A DNA stretch of 64,000 nucleotides from Paenibacillus sp. MSJ-34 (GCF_018918005.1 NZ_JAHLPR010000001.1:1-64000), one strand, 5' to 3'. Positions 7,617 through 16,109 are shown, counted from the first letter of the stretch. Numbers and translations: made by a program. Notes: a model not told the origin generated them from the sequence alone.

Positions 7617-9383
7617 ATGCAAAGCATACGGATGTACAGACGTTTGATCCAATACATGAACCCCAGACGGGGATTAACGGTTCTGGCCTTTCTATTGAAC
7701 CTCCTCGGTCTGGCTCTCGGCCTGATTCAACCGTTTCTTGTCTCGCGTTTTATCGATCAAGTGCTGATTGATAAAAAGATGGACTTGCTCTTGCCCATTT
7801 TAAGCCTATCGATCGGCCTTTCGCTGGCCGCCGCCGCGTTTACGGTCATTGGATTCAGTATTTTTCGCTATCTGGAGGCCCGGACTACGCTTGATTTAAG
7901 AAATGTCGTCCTACGCCACATCAGAAAAATTCCTATCCCGGAAATCGAGAAGACAGGGCCCGGCAAATATATGGCGCTTATGGGGATGGATACTGCGACC
8001 GCATCGAAGTTCATGAATGTGACGGTCATTGACCTATGCATATTATGGTCGCAGATGTTACTTTCGTTTGTCATTGTTTTTATGCTGGATTGGAGACTGG
8101 GCGTGATAGCAGCGATTTCCATTCCGGTCGTGATGGCGATTCCCCGCCTTTACAGCAAGCCCATTCGCTGGGCGGTCGGCAATCTTCGTACGCACAACGA
8201 GGAGATCGGATCCTATCTATATGAGAGCATCCAAGGCTCGAGGGAAATTCGATCGTTCGGTCTGGAAGCATGGGAAGAACAACGCAACGAAATCATTTAT
8301 AAAGACCTTATTAAAGTAAGCGTCAAAGAGGGTATGTTTCGGCAGCTATCCGGCCAGACGGGAACATTCGTCATTGCCCTGTTCGTCGTGCTCGTCTATG
8401 GATTCGGCAGCGGTCAAGCGATGTCCGGCGCTTTAAGCGTTGGGCTGATTATCGCTTCCGCCAACTATATCAATGCCGCGCTAAATCCGATTCAAAGAAT
8501 GAATTACCTTGTTAGCGACTTGCTGGGCAGCGAGGTTGCCATGGGACGAATCGAAGCTTTCCTCCATACGCCGGCGGAAACGGCGTCAACGATTGAGAGC
8601 GATATCGCCGTAGTGGAAGAGAGCGTAAGAGAACATGAGCCATTGATCGAAAGCAAGGATCTCTCCGTTTCGTACGACGGAGTTCCGATTCTGACAGGAT
8701 TGAATCTGGCAATCCGTCAAGGTCAGATGGCGGCGTTTGTAGGGAAAAGCGGCTCGGGCAAATCGACGTTGTTTAAAACGGTTCAGGGCTTCATGCCGAT
8801 CGCTTCGGGGAATTTGTCTATCAACCGGATTCCGCTGGAGCAATGGCCGAGAAACGAGATTGCGAGGAAGATCAGCTATGTTTCGCAAGAAACGTTTTTA
8901 TTCAAAGGCACATTGTTCGAAAATGTCGCGCTCGGCAAACTGGATGCTGCGGAAGATGAAGTTTACCGGGCTTTATGCGAGGTGGATCTGAAATCGTTTG
9001 TGGATTCGCTGCCTCACGGAATCCATACGCAGATTGATAATCAAGGGTCCCGCTTGTCCGGAGGGCAGCGGCAACGCTTGGCGATCGCTCGGGCATTGAT
9101 CGGGAGCCCGGACATTCTTATTTTGGACGAGCCTACTTCGGCGCTTGACCGCCAAACCGAATTGCAGGTGCTTTCCAACATTCGGAAGGCGATGAAGGGA
9201 AAAACGATTCTTATATCGACTCATCGGCTGGAAAGCATCCGTTCGGCCGATCTCATTTATGTGTTGGAGCATGGGACCGTTCGCGATTCCGGCGGGCACG
9301 ACGAATTAATGAAACGGTCCAAACTGTACGCCCAAATGGTAAAAACAAGCGAATTATTGGAGAAAGTGGCGCAAACGGGATGA
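7617..9383 (+). CDS. ABC exporter half-transporter (membrane and ATPase domains fused)
   Basis: A 588-residue type I (type IV fold) exporter that would act as a homodimer in the cytoplasmic membrane. About six transmembrane helices fill residues 15-300. The nucleotide-binding domain follows: Walker A GKSGSGKST (about 377-385), signature LSGGQRQRLAIARALI (about 480), Walker B ILILDEPTSAL (about 502) and the H-loop ISTHRLESIRSADL. There is no C39 peptidase domain, so a leader-peptide substrate is not suggested. Its place inside the biosynthetic operon points to export of the final product and self-protection. SD GGGAG precedes ATG 7617. The stop overlaps the next ATG (ATGA). Confidence 0.92.
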   Translation: MQSIRMYRRLIQYMNPRRGLTVLAFLLNLLGLALGLIQPFLVSRFIDQVLIDKKMDLLLPILSLSIGLSLAAAAFTVIGFSIFRYLEARTTLDLRNVVLRHIRKIPIPEIEKTGPGKYMALMGMDTATASKFMNVTVIDLCILWSQMLLSFVIVFMLDWRLGVIAAISIPVVMAIPRLYSKPIRWAVGNLRTHNEEIGSYLYESIQGSREIRSFGLEAWEEQRNEIIYKDLIKVSVKEGMFRQLSGQTGTFVIALFVVLVYGFGSGQAMSGALSVGLIIASANYINAALNPIQRMNYLVSDLLGSEVAMGRIEAFLHTPAETASTIESDIAVVEESVREHEPLIESKDLSVSYDGVPILTGLNLAIRQGQMAAFVGKSGSGKSTLFKTVQGFMPIASGNLSINRIPLEQWPRNEIARKISYVSQETFLFKGTLFENVALGKLDAAEDEVYRALCEVDLKSFVDSLPHGIHTQIDNQGSRLSGGQRQRLAIARALIGSPDILILDEPTSALDRQTELQVLSNIRKAMKGKTILISTHRLESIRSADLIYVLEHGTVRDSGGHDELMKRSKLYAQMVKTSELLEKVAQTG

Positions 9384-10474
9384 GGGACCACCCGTTTTTC
9401 GGGGAAGGAGAGATGGCGTTGACTGGCGAGGCAACGGAAATGCGCGGCCACAAGCATATCTATTTAGGCTATATGGAATGTTTTTCCTCATGTATTCTAA
9501 CCTACTTGCATATGACCGGCAGGGACGAACGGATCATGCTGCTTGATTACTGGAATTTGAAATACGATCGGCGAACGCTGTTATCCAGCAAAGACGCCAG
9601 ACATATTGCGCTGAAATATTTATACGGTATCGAGCTGCAATTCGAAAAAGGCGATACGAACCGTTTGATCCATTGGATTCGCCAAGGTTATTCCGTTATC
9701 GCTTTTACTACGGCTTCGGGGCTGGACTATTTCCCTAGAGCGTATGTAACGATGGAATCCGCCGGCTTGAATCATGCGATTCTGATTTACGGTTGGAACG
9801 AACGCCAACGAACGTTCCTCATATCCGATCCGGTCGTTCATACATGGGCCGAGCTGACGTTGGAGCAAATGCTGCATGCCGGCATGGCGAGAACCGACAG
9901 GGAAGAGCTGCATTTTTTTATATTGTCCGGCGATTCTTCCCCCGTTTCTTCTCCCGACACGAACATATGCCTTGCCTATGCTTCCAATCGGAATCTTAAG
10001 CACTATCAGGCTACCGGCAACGTCAACCCCGATGTAAACAAGCCGGCGGATAAATGGAGTTCGATTAGCCTGCTGCTGCAAAATCGGAAAATCGGAATCA
10101 ATGCGTGGACTTGTTTCGGAAATGACGTAAAAAATTCGTTGGATTGGACTCGTTCCAAACGAACGGCCTGGGTCAAGCAAAACAATCTATCGATTTCCTC
10201 CATCAAAAAAATCCGTTCCAAGATTTGGGGCGCTTATCGGGAACTGGCTTCGTTGAGCGACGATGCGGAATTAACGGGACAAAGGCATATGAACCAAATT
10301 GCCGCGGCTTGGAACCATTTAAATTTCCTGCTTCTTAAATATAATAACAAGCCGGAAGATCGTTCGGCGATGGCGGCATTAATAAAGCAAATTGAATGTT
10401 TGAAGGAATTGGAGCTGCGATTTTTAATGTGGCTGGACGAGGCAATGAGAAGAGGGGATGCCAATGCAAACTGA
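9380..10474 (+). CDS. BtrH-like acyltransferase 1 (papain-like fold)
   Basis: A 364-residue protein whose N-terminal half matches the BtrH N-terminal domain pattern: nucleophile-region Cys34/Cys38 in YMECFSSC, His132 in LNHAILIYGW, Asp150 in FLISDP. In butirosin synthesis BtrH moves an aminoacyl chain from an ACP to an aminoglycoside amine. An equivalent role, ACP-thioester to amino-sugar amide, fits the ACP, ligase and amino-sugar genes here. The C-terminal half (190-364) is helical and unrecognised. The start overlaps the ABC gene as ATGA; ATG 9413 (after GGGGAAGGAG) is an alternative that would drop 11 residues. A cysteine peptidase role is possible but the context argues against it. Confidence 0.7.
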   Translation: MRDHPFFGEGEMALTGEATEMRGHKHIYLGYMECFSSCILTYLHMTGRDERIMLLDYWNLKYDRRTLLSSKDARHIALKYLYGIELQFEKGDTNRLIHWIRQGYSVIAFTTASGLDYFPRAYVTMESAGLNHAILIYGWNERQRTFLISDPVVHTWAELTLEQMLHAGMARTDREELHFFILSGDSSPVSSPDTNICLAYASNRNLKHYQATGNVNPDVNKPADKWSSISLLLQNRKIGINAWTCFGNDVKNSLDWTRSKRTAWVKQNNLSISSIKKIRSKIWGAYRELASLSDDAELTGQRHMNQIAAAWNHLNFLLLKYNNKPEDRSAMAALIKQIECLKELELRFLMWLDEAMRRGDANAN

Positions 10475-10742
10475 TCTCGATGACAAAATTATAGAGCTTC
10501 TGCGTCGCAGTACAAGTGTGGGGCGAAATGCGGCGGAGATTGAGCCGGACACGGATCTGATGAACGATCTGGGCCTGGATTCCATTGCAATGGTTCATTT
10601 TCTCGCCGACGCGGAGGAAGAGTTTCAGATTACAGTGAAAGAGGAAGAAATAAGTCTCCCTATATTTAGTAACTTTCGTTCCTTGAAGGGCTATATCATA
10701 CAAAAAATGGGAGCGAACCGTGGGTCATTTGGAAATGATTGA
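10464..10742 (+). CDS. Discrete acyl carrier protein 3
   Basis: A 92-residue carrier protein with attachment Ser40 in MNDLGLDSIAMVHFLADAEE and the FQITVKEEE region. ATG 10464 lies 6 nt after AGAGGGG; ATG 10458 directly abuts that site and is less likely. It overlaps the end of the BtrH-like gene by 11 nt and precedes ligase 2 by 24 nt, so it is the probable carrier for the acid activated by ligase 2. Confidence 0.9.
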   Translation: MQTDLDDKIIELLRRSTSVGRNAAEIEPDTDLMNDLGLDSIAMVHFLADAEEEFQITVKEEEISLPIFSNFRSLKGYIIQKMGANRGSFGND

Positions 10743-10766
10743 ACACTCGCCGAAGGAGGGTCGATA

Positions 10767-12098
10767 ATGGACTGGCTGCTGCGCAAAATGTCCGGCTTTG
10801 AACATCGGAACGCGATGATATTTGAAGATAAGCCGATCCGTTTCAAGGACATCGTTGCCGATTACGGACAATGGCTGCAAACGATCGAGGAACATGAAAT
10901 TCGGCCGAATGAAGTCATCATGTTGGAAGGAGACTACTCTCCGAACGTATGCGCCGCGATCCTCGCATTTGCGGCCAATGGCAACACCGTCGTTCCGTTA
11001 ACGGCGGGAACAAGATATAAGCAGGATGAAATGATGAGCATCGCCCAAGTCAATCGATGCATTCGCTTCCAAGGGAATCGCTATTCGGTTTCCAACCCGA
11101 TCGTTCGCGAGCATTCCCCCTTGCTGGCGAATTTTACTTCACAAGGCAAGGCGGGCTTGATCTTGTTTACATCCGGAACGACCGGACAACCGAAAGCGAT
11201 GCTTCACGATTTCGCCAAATTTCTTGAACGGTACAAGACGTCAAGAGAAACGTTAAGGACGCTAACATTTCTCCTGTTCGATCATATCGGCGGCCTGAAT
11301 ACGTTATTCCATACATTGGCCAACGGAGGGACGATTATTATTCCTTCGAGCCGCAATCCTAACGATATTTGCGCGCTCATCGAAAAATACAACGTCGAAT
11401 TGCTGCCTACAACGCCGAGTTTTCTGAATTTGTTATTGTTATCGGAGGCCTATACTCGATACAACATCTCTTCATTAAAGATGATTACTTACGGAACGGA
11501 AGTGATTCCCGATGTTACGCTGCAACAAGTGCGAAGGGCGCTGCCTAATATCGAGTTGCGTCAAACCTACGGGCTGTCGGAGATCGGAATATTGCGGGCT
11601 AAATCGAGGAGTTCCGATTCGCCTTGGCTTATGATCGGCGGCGAAGGGATCGATACCAAGATCGTGAACGGCATCCTTTACATCCGATCCGAGTTTGCAA
11701 TGGAAGGATATTTGAACGCTCCGAATCCGTTCGACGAAGACGGATGGTTTCATACCGGAGATCGGGTTTGCGAGGACAACGGATATATTAGGCTGCTTGG
11801 CAGGCAGTCGGAAATGATCAATGTCGGGGGAAGAAAAGTATACCCGGTCGAGGTCGAGAATGTTTTGATGCAAATGCCCGAATTGGCCGACGTTGCCGTC
11901 AAAGGGGAGCCGAATATGCTGCTGGGGCAAATGGTGACAGCGGTTGTAAAGTTGGCGGTACCGATGACGGGACAGGAATTGAAGGGAAAGGTCCGCATGT
12001 TTTGCCGGGATAAGCTTGAAGATTTTCAAATCCCCGTCAAACTGTACATTCAAGAAGAACCGTTATTTACAGATCGGTTTAAAAAAATGCGAAGATAG
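10767..12098 (+). CDS. AMP-dependent acyl ligase 2, candidate 4-hydroxybenzoate:ACP ligase
   Basis: A 443-residue ANL enzyme with an intact P-loop core FTSGTTGQPKAML (about 134-146), aromatic-type TYGLSEIG motif (about 267-274) and GWFHTGDRVCEDNG / GRQSEMINVGGRKVYP hinge. The C-terminus stops at FKKMRR and lacks the normal PRTxxGKIxR loop, so the adenylating lysine would have to come from the KK pair near the end. It sits between ACP3 and the chorismate lyase-like gene, which makes 4-hydroxybenzoate the first substrate to test (inference). GAAGGAGGG precedes the ATG. Its length is short for an acyl-CoA synthetase but usual for stand-alone loading enzymes. Confidence 0.87.
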   Translation: MDWLLRKMSGFEHRNAMIFEDKPIRFKDIVADYGQWLQTIEEHEIRPNEVIMLEGDYSPNVCAAILAFAANGNTVVPLTAGTRYKQDEMMSIAQVNRCIRFQGNRYSVSNPIVREHSPLLANFTSQGKAGLILFTSGTTGQPKAMLHDFAKFLERYKTSRETLRTLTFLLFDHIGGLNTLFHTLANGGTIIIPSSRNPNDICALIEKYNVELLPTTPSFLNLLLLSEAYTRYNISSLKMITYGTEVIPDVTLQQVRRALPNIELRQTYGLSEIGILRAKSRSSDSPWLMIGGEGIDTKIVNGILYIRSEFAMEGYLNAPNPFDEDGWFHTGDRVCEDNGYIRLLGRQSEMINVGGRKVYPVEVENVLMQMPELADVAVKGEPNMLLGQMVTAVVKLAVPMTGQELKGKVRMFCRDKLEDFQIPVKLYIQEEPLFTDRFKKMRR

Positions 12099-12142
12099 GA
12101 TGAATGCGGCGAGTTTAATCAAAGAGATGAGGTGGGTTCGGC

Positions 12143-12676
12143 ATGAATGGGATTTTGGACAAATTAAGCCCATACGGAAGATTGCTCTTATATACGAAGT
12201 CTTCCATGACCGATTTGTTGGAGTTATATTACGATTCGCAAGTGAAAGTGAATGTCGTTAATCAGGTTACGGGTCATGTACCGGAGAAAGTGCAACATCT
12301 GCTAAGCTCAAAAGCGGACTTCGATTCCGCCGGGAACGTCGCCGTAAGAGAAGTGGACATTTATGTCGCGGGAAACGATCGGACGCCTGTGCTGCATGCC
12401 ATTTCATTAGTCTATTTGGACAACCTTCCTGCGGAAGCCGTTCAAGACTTGAACGACAGTCAATTGCCTATAGGGCGGGTCATCGACAAATACAAATTGG
12501 AGACGATTCGCGATATTCTGGAAACGGGAGTGGCCGGCAGCGAAAGCCTGAATTCCCACTTTCGTTCCACATCCGAATTATTGTTTTTCAAAAAATACAG
12601 CATTATCCATCGATCGAAACCGATCTTCCTTATTATCGAATTTTTCCCGTGTCAAGAGCTTGTCGAAATTGCCTGA
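12143..12676 (+). CDS. DUF98 chorismate--pyruvate lyase-like protein
   Basis: A 177-residue protein matching the DUF98 family (mycobacterial Rv2949c type) that splits chorismate into pyruvate and 4-hydroxybenzoate. Recognised elements are the strand pair ELYYDSQVKVNVVNQ, the Arg in VAVREVDIYVAG, the loop LPIGRVIDKY and the terminal Glu in FLIIEFFP, which lines up with the active-site Glu in the family. In mycobacteria this reaction starts phenolic glycolipid synthesis. Here it would supply an aromatic acid for ligase 2. ATG 12143 has GAGGTGG at 8 nt. It is weakly similar overall, so a binding-only or different lyase role remains possible. Confidence 0.75.
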   Translation: MNGILDKLSPYGRLLLYTKSSMTDLLELYYDSQVKVNVVNQVTGHVPEKVQHLLSSKADFDSAGNVAVREVDIYVAGNDRTPVLHAISLVYLDNLPAEAVQDLNDSQLPIGRVIDKYKLETIRDILETGVAGSESLNSHFRSTSELLFFKKYSIIHRSKPIFLIIEFFPCQELVEIA

Positions 12677-12723
12677 ATCCGGCATGTTAAGTTTGTGCAA
12701 ACGATTATCGAGGAGATGGACCG

Positions 12724-13665
12724 ATGACGATTCCCATTGCCGCCTATCAAGGATCATTGCATTTGAATTGCCGCAAAATGCAATTCATTAGTTATTTAAG
12801 CGCGATCAACGCTCCCGTCGAATTGCTTTTTTATAACGCTATGGAAAAAACGGATGAATTATTTCAGCAAATCGTATGCGAGGGGAAATCAAGGTATCAG
12901 TATAATAGCAGCCTGCTCGGCAAAGAAGACTTGGAACTGGTAGGCATTCAAGAAAAAGCGATTTTATGCAAAGACATAAAGCAAGCGGAACGTTCCATTA
13001 AGGACATGATTGACAGAGGAAAAGTCGTTTTTATTTGGTTGGATCAATTTTATTTTGCACATCGCGTTTACTATTTAAAAAATCACTTTTTTCATTCATT
13101 TATTATTTCGGCATATAAACAAGAGGAACGGGAGACGTTCTATTATTTGCATGATTTTGATCCCGATTTTACCGGGTTTGTGGATGAAAATGCAATGGCG
13201 AAAGCGTTGGAATATTCGAAATATCCAATCGAGTTGGTTTATTTGGATTATGATCCGTCTGCCTTGCAATTCGCTCAAATACAATCTCTTTTTCAAGATC
13301 GGATGGATCGTAATGACGATACGTTTTCTTTATATGAGTGGATTTTTGCGCAAGTAGACGAGGATATGAATGATGAGACATTAACGAAAATAGATCATGC
13401 GTTAGCCATGGTCACGGGATCGAGATATTTGCTCTCCAAATATTTGACTCAAGTGAAATCCGGTCAAGCGGTGATTGCGCAGGCGGAATATATCGCGAAC
13501 TTTGCCCAGTTGATTAAGAACGTGTTTATCAAATATACGATAACAAGGAAAATAAACAAAGAGAAACTGAAAAAGCTGATTCTCAACTTGAAAATGAATG
13601 AAGCGAACCTGAAAAATGAATTGCAAAATAGACAACATAAAATCCTAGTGCCAAAGCGGCACTAG
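12724..13665 (+). CDS. BtrH-like acyltransferase 2
   Basis: A 313-residue relative of the protein at 9380 with the same catalytic spacing: Cys16 in LHLNCRKMQF, His124 in FFHSFIISAY and Asp144 in YYLHDFDPDF. The C-terminal half is helical and lysine-rich and has no family I know. It is the last gene of the cluster and is more AT-rich than its neighbours. Two such enzymes with three ACPs and two ligases suggest two acylation steps, or acylation plus removal of a protecting group as in butirosin. The final codons lie in the stem of the transcription terminator. ATG 12724 follows GAGGAG at 6-8 nt. Confidence 0.65.
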   Translation: MTIPIAAYQGSLHLNCRKMQFISYLSAINAPVELLFYNAMEKTDELFQQIVCEGKSRYQYNSSLLGKEDLELVGIQEKAILCKDIKQAERSIKDMIDRGKVVFIWLDQFYFAHRVYYLKNHFFHSFIISAYKQEERETFYYLHDFDPDFTGFVDENAMAKALEYSKYPIELVYLDYDPSALQFAQIQSLFQDRMDRNDDTFSLYEWIFAQVDEDMNDETLTKIDHALAMVTGSRYLLSKYLTQVKSGQAVIAQAEYIANFAQLIKNVFIKYTITRKINKEKLKKLILNLKMNEANLKNELQNRQHKILVPKRH

Positions 13666-13672
13666 GATTTTA
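13641..13672. terminator. Bidirectional intrinsic terminator overlapping a stop codon
   Basis: A perfect 12-bp stem AATCCTAGTGCC (13641-13652) / GGCACTAGGATT (13658-13669) with loop AAAGC. T-runs flank both sides, so it can end the biosynthetic operon and the convergent kinase operon. The TAG stop of the upstream gene (13663-13665) is within the stem. Confidence 0.92.
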
Positions 13673-13700
13673 TCACCTTCGGCGGGATAGAATTTCCCTA

Positions 13701-14702
13701 TTACAAATGCATTATTGTATCAATGATGTTCCGGCGTATCTCCGAATCAACCGGGCGGCCCCACGCCAGTTCCAGCGCCCATAGGACGGCGCCGGTCGCA
13801 GGCGGAACTTGGAGGATGACGAAATGGCAGCGATGCCGGGTCAATTGCTCGACATAGTCGGCATATTTTTCAAACAACAAAGGACTTTCCGCTTTGACCC
13901 ACACGGAACCGGCCAGAATGACATCGACGTCCGTTCCGAAATCGAGATTGTGCATGCATCCTACGGTGGATTGCGCCAATTGTTTGGCAGTATTGTCGAT
14001 AATGCCGATGGCTGCGCGATCCCCTTGATCCGCCGCGGAGAACATGATTTGCATCAACTCGGTGTTGGGAAGCGAACGCGCGAGCACGTAATCCATGGTT
14101 GCCTCGGCGAAGGCTTCTTTATCCGGGATTTGCAATAGCTCCATGACGGGATCGGTCATGGAGGTTTTCGGTCCCGAGCGATAGTAATAGTCGTATACGG
14201 CCCGAAGCACTTTGCGGGCTAAATAGTATCCGCCGGCTTCGTCGCCGAAAAGCTCGCTTCCCATGCCCCCTACTTGCAGACGTTTGCCGCTGGGGGAAAT
14301 GCCGCCCGTACACGTGCCGGAGCCGTTGATGGAGCAGACGCCGAAGCCCTTGTCGCTGCCTGCTTTAATGCCGAGAAAAGAGTCGTTGTCCAAAGCGTAA
14401 CGGGCAAAGCCGATCCGCTCTACGATTTCGCACAGGCTGGCTTTCTGCGACGGAAGATCCGCGCCGGCCAGACCGAAGGCGCCGGTGGCGACATGATCCA
14501 TCGTTAATTGATTGCGCGCAAGCAGAAGCTGTATATTCTCGTTCATGACCCGATATGCGCTGGCATACCCGTCGGAGAAACGTTCATGGCTGCATGTGCC
14601 GGCATGAATATGATCGATAAAATCGCCCTGCATGTCGAATAGAAAGTAATCCGTCTTGCTATTGCCCCCATCGACCCCGATTATGTATTTTTTGTCGGTC
14701 AT
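13701..14702 (-). CDS. BadF/BadG/BcrA/BcrD-type amino-sugar kinase (MurK/NagK-like)
   Basis: A 333-residue ASKHA-fold kinase, expected to phosphorylate GlcNAc and/or MurNAc with ATP. The phosphate-1 loop is IIGVDGGNSKTDYFLFD; the SINGSGTCTGG loop and the GMGSELFGDEAGGYYLARK motif are typical of the GlcNAc kinase branch. The Clostridium MurK enzyme of this family phosphorylates both MurNAc and GlcNAc at O6, and the nearby murQ gene supports that reading. The start overlaps the GH4 stop by ATGA, so the two are translationally coupled. The exact sugar cannot be read from sequence. Confidence 0.85.
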   Translation of the reverse strand: MTDKKYIIGVDGGNSKTDYFLFDMQGDFIDHIHAGTCSHERFSDGYASAYRVMNENIQLLLARNQLTMDHVATGAFGLAGADLPSQKASLCEIVERIGFARYALDNDSFLGIKAGSDKGFGVCSINGSGTCTGGISPSGKRLQVGGMGSELFGDEAGGYYLARKVLRAVYDYYYRSGPKTSMTDPVMELLQIPDKEAFAEATMDYVLARSLPNTELMQIMFSAADQGDRAAIGIIDNTAKQLAQSTVGCMHNLDFGTDVDVILAGSVWVKAESPLLFEKYADYVEQLTRHRCHFVILQVPPATGAVLWALELAWGRPVDSEIRRNIIDTIMHL

Positions 14703-16003
14703 GATGGCGTAACTCCATGGAAGAACTGCGGCAAATACGCCTTGTGGGCTTCCTTCAATTCATGGAAACTGGCAATGGCCGCATCGTAATCGCCTACCAG
14801 CGGATTCATCAGCAGCGCGCGCATGGCGGCGTCTTCGCTGCCGCTTACCGCGGCGGCGACGGTCTCCCGCTCGTACGCTTTGACCATGCGCATATAATCG
14901 ATAATATGCCGGTTTGTGAAATCGCGAATCGGGATCGGCTTCGCGCCGTCTTTGCCGACTATGGCGCACACCTCGACGGCGTCGCAGTCTTCCATGAAAT
15001 CCAACGCGCCGCGATTGAGCACATTGACGACATGCACCTCTTGCTTGTCGTTATAGATCGCGTCGACAAGACTGATCGCTACTTCAGAGTAGTTGGCCCC
15101 GCCGCGGGAAGAGAGCTGTTCGGGCTTGCTATGAAGCCTGGAATCGGCGTAAATTTGCAGCAATTCCTCTTCGATTTGCATGCATTTTTCGCCTCGCGAC
15201 AACTCGCTTTCCATCAAAACTTTCAATTTTTTATTTTTGAAATAATAGTATTCCAAATAAGAGGAAGGGATAGCTCCTACCATTTGCACAAGCTCTTTGC
15301 CGAAGCCGCTGGAAGGAATGTTCTTCATCGCTTCGCTGTTGAGTCCCATATGTAACGCTGTCTTCAAATAATCGGTCCCGTCCTGCTCAATCGCGGTAAT
15401 CCAACTGAGATGATTCAGGCCGACATAAGTAAACTTCGGATCCTTCAACTGAAGTTTTTCGCGAATGCTTTTGAACATATTGAACGGAACGTTGCATAGC
15501 CCGAGCATCTTCACTTCGGTATGATTCAGCAGCGCTTCCGTAATGATTCCGGCCGGGTTGGAGAAATTAATGAGCCACGCTTCCGGACATAACGCTTTCA
15601 TCCGTTCCGCGATTTGCAGCATGACCGGGATGGTGCGCATCGCTTTGAAGAAGCCGCCGATGCCGCAAGTTTCCTGGCCGATCAAGCCGTATTTGAGCGG
15701 GATTTTCTCGTCGAGAACTCTTGCGGGCAGCTTGCCTACGCGAATCTGACCCAGCACAAAATCGGCATCCCGGAGCGCTTCGTCCAAGCTTTGCGTCATC
15801 ACGACGCGGCAAGGGATCTGCTCCGCCCGGATCATGCGCTCGCATAATTTGCCGACGATTTCCTGCTTTCTCTCATCGATATCCATAAGCGCCAATTCGC
15901 CTATAGGCAGCGAGTCTTTGCGTTTGATCATGCCTTCGATCAACTCCGGCGTATAGGTGCTGCCCGAGCCGATAATGGCGATCTTCAATTTATTGTTCTT
16001 CAT
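14699..16003 (-). CDS. Family 4 glycoside hydrolase (6-phospho-beta-glucosidase type)
   Basis: A 434-residue NAD- and divalent-metal-dependent glycosidase. Seen in order: Rossmann motif IAIIGSGSTYTPELIEGMI, QIRVGKLPARVLDEKIPLKYG, WLINFSNPAGIITEAL, the metal-binding Cys in GLCNVPFNM and His in GLNHLSW. These match the LicH/CelF/BglT branch that hydrolyses 6-phospho-beta-glycosides. The locus has an ABC importer rather than a PTS, so the 6-phosphate must come from the coupled BadF kinase. Together with murQ this suggests cleavage of a phosphorylated MurNAc- or GlcNAc-containing disaccharide (inference). ATG 16003 follows GAGGGTGG; ATG 16018 is an alternative. Confidence 0.85.
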   Translation of the reverse strand: MKNNKLKIAIIGSGSTYTPELIEGMIKRKDSLPIGELALMDIDERKQEIVGKLCERMIRAEQIPCRVVMTQSLDEALRDADFVLGQIRVGKLPARVLDEKIPLKYGLIGQETCGIGGFFKAMRTIPVMLQIAERMKALCPEAWLINFSNPAGIITEALLNHTEVKMLGLCNVPFNMFKSIREKLQLKDPKFTYVGLNHLSWITAIEQDGTDYLKTALHMGLNSEAMKNIPSSGFGKELVQMVGAIPSSYLEYYYFKNKKLKVLMESELSRGEKCMQIEEELLQIYADSRLHSKPEQLSSRGGANYSEVAISLVDAIYNDKQEVHVVNVLNRGALDFMEDCDAVEVCAIVGKDGAKPIPIRDFTNRHIIDYMRMVKAYERETVAAAVSGSEDAAMRALLMNPLVGDYDAAIASFHELKEAHKAYLPQFFHGVTPS

Positions 16004-16095
16004 CACGTCCACCCTCATGTCCCTTTAGACTGGAATTCCATATCGATTTGGCGCTATTATAGCATGGCGGCCGAATCCTTTACAATAAAATTTAG

Positions 16096-16109
16096 AATAA
16101 AATTTTATT
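16096..16109. promoter_or_regulatory. Predicted RpiR operator, site 1
   Basis: Perfect 14-bp palindrome AATAAAATTTTATT in the divergent region between the GH4 and RpiR genes, identical to the site at 17219-17232 before murQ. The surrounding AT-rich stretch 16081-16140 has two more AATAAAAatt half-site-like runs. Assignment to the RpiR protein is inferred from position. Confidence 0.6.

Noticed and set aside
7617-9383. ABC protein as a bacteriocin processing exporter with the Cys proteins as C39 peptidases
   Set aside because: No precursor peptide with a double-Gly leader is seen, and the ACP, ligase and amino-sugar genes favour a BtrH-like role.
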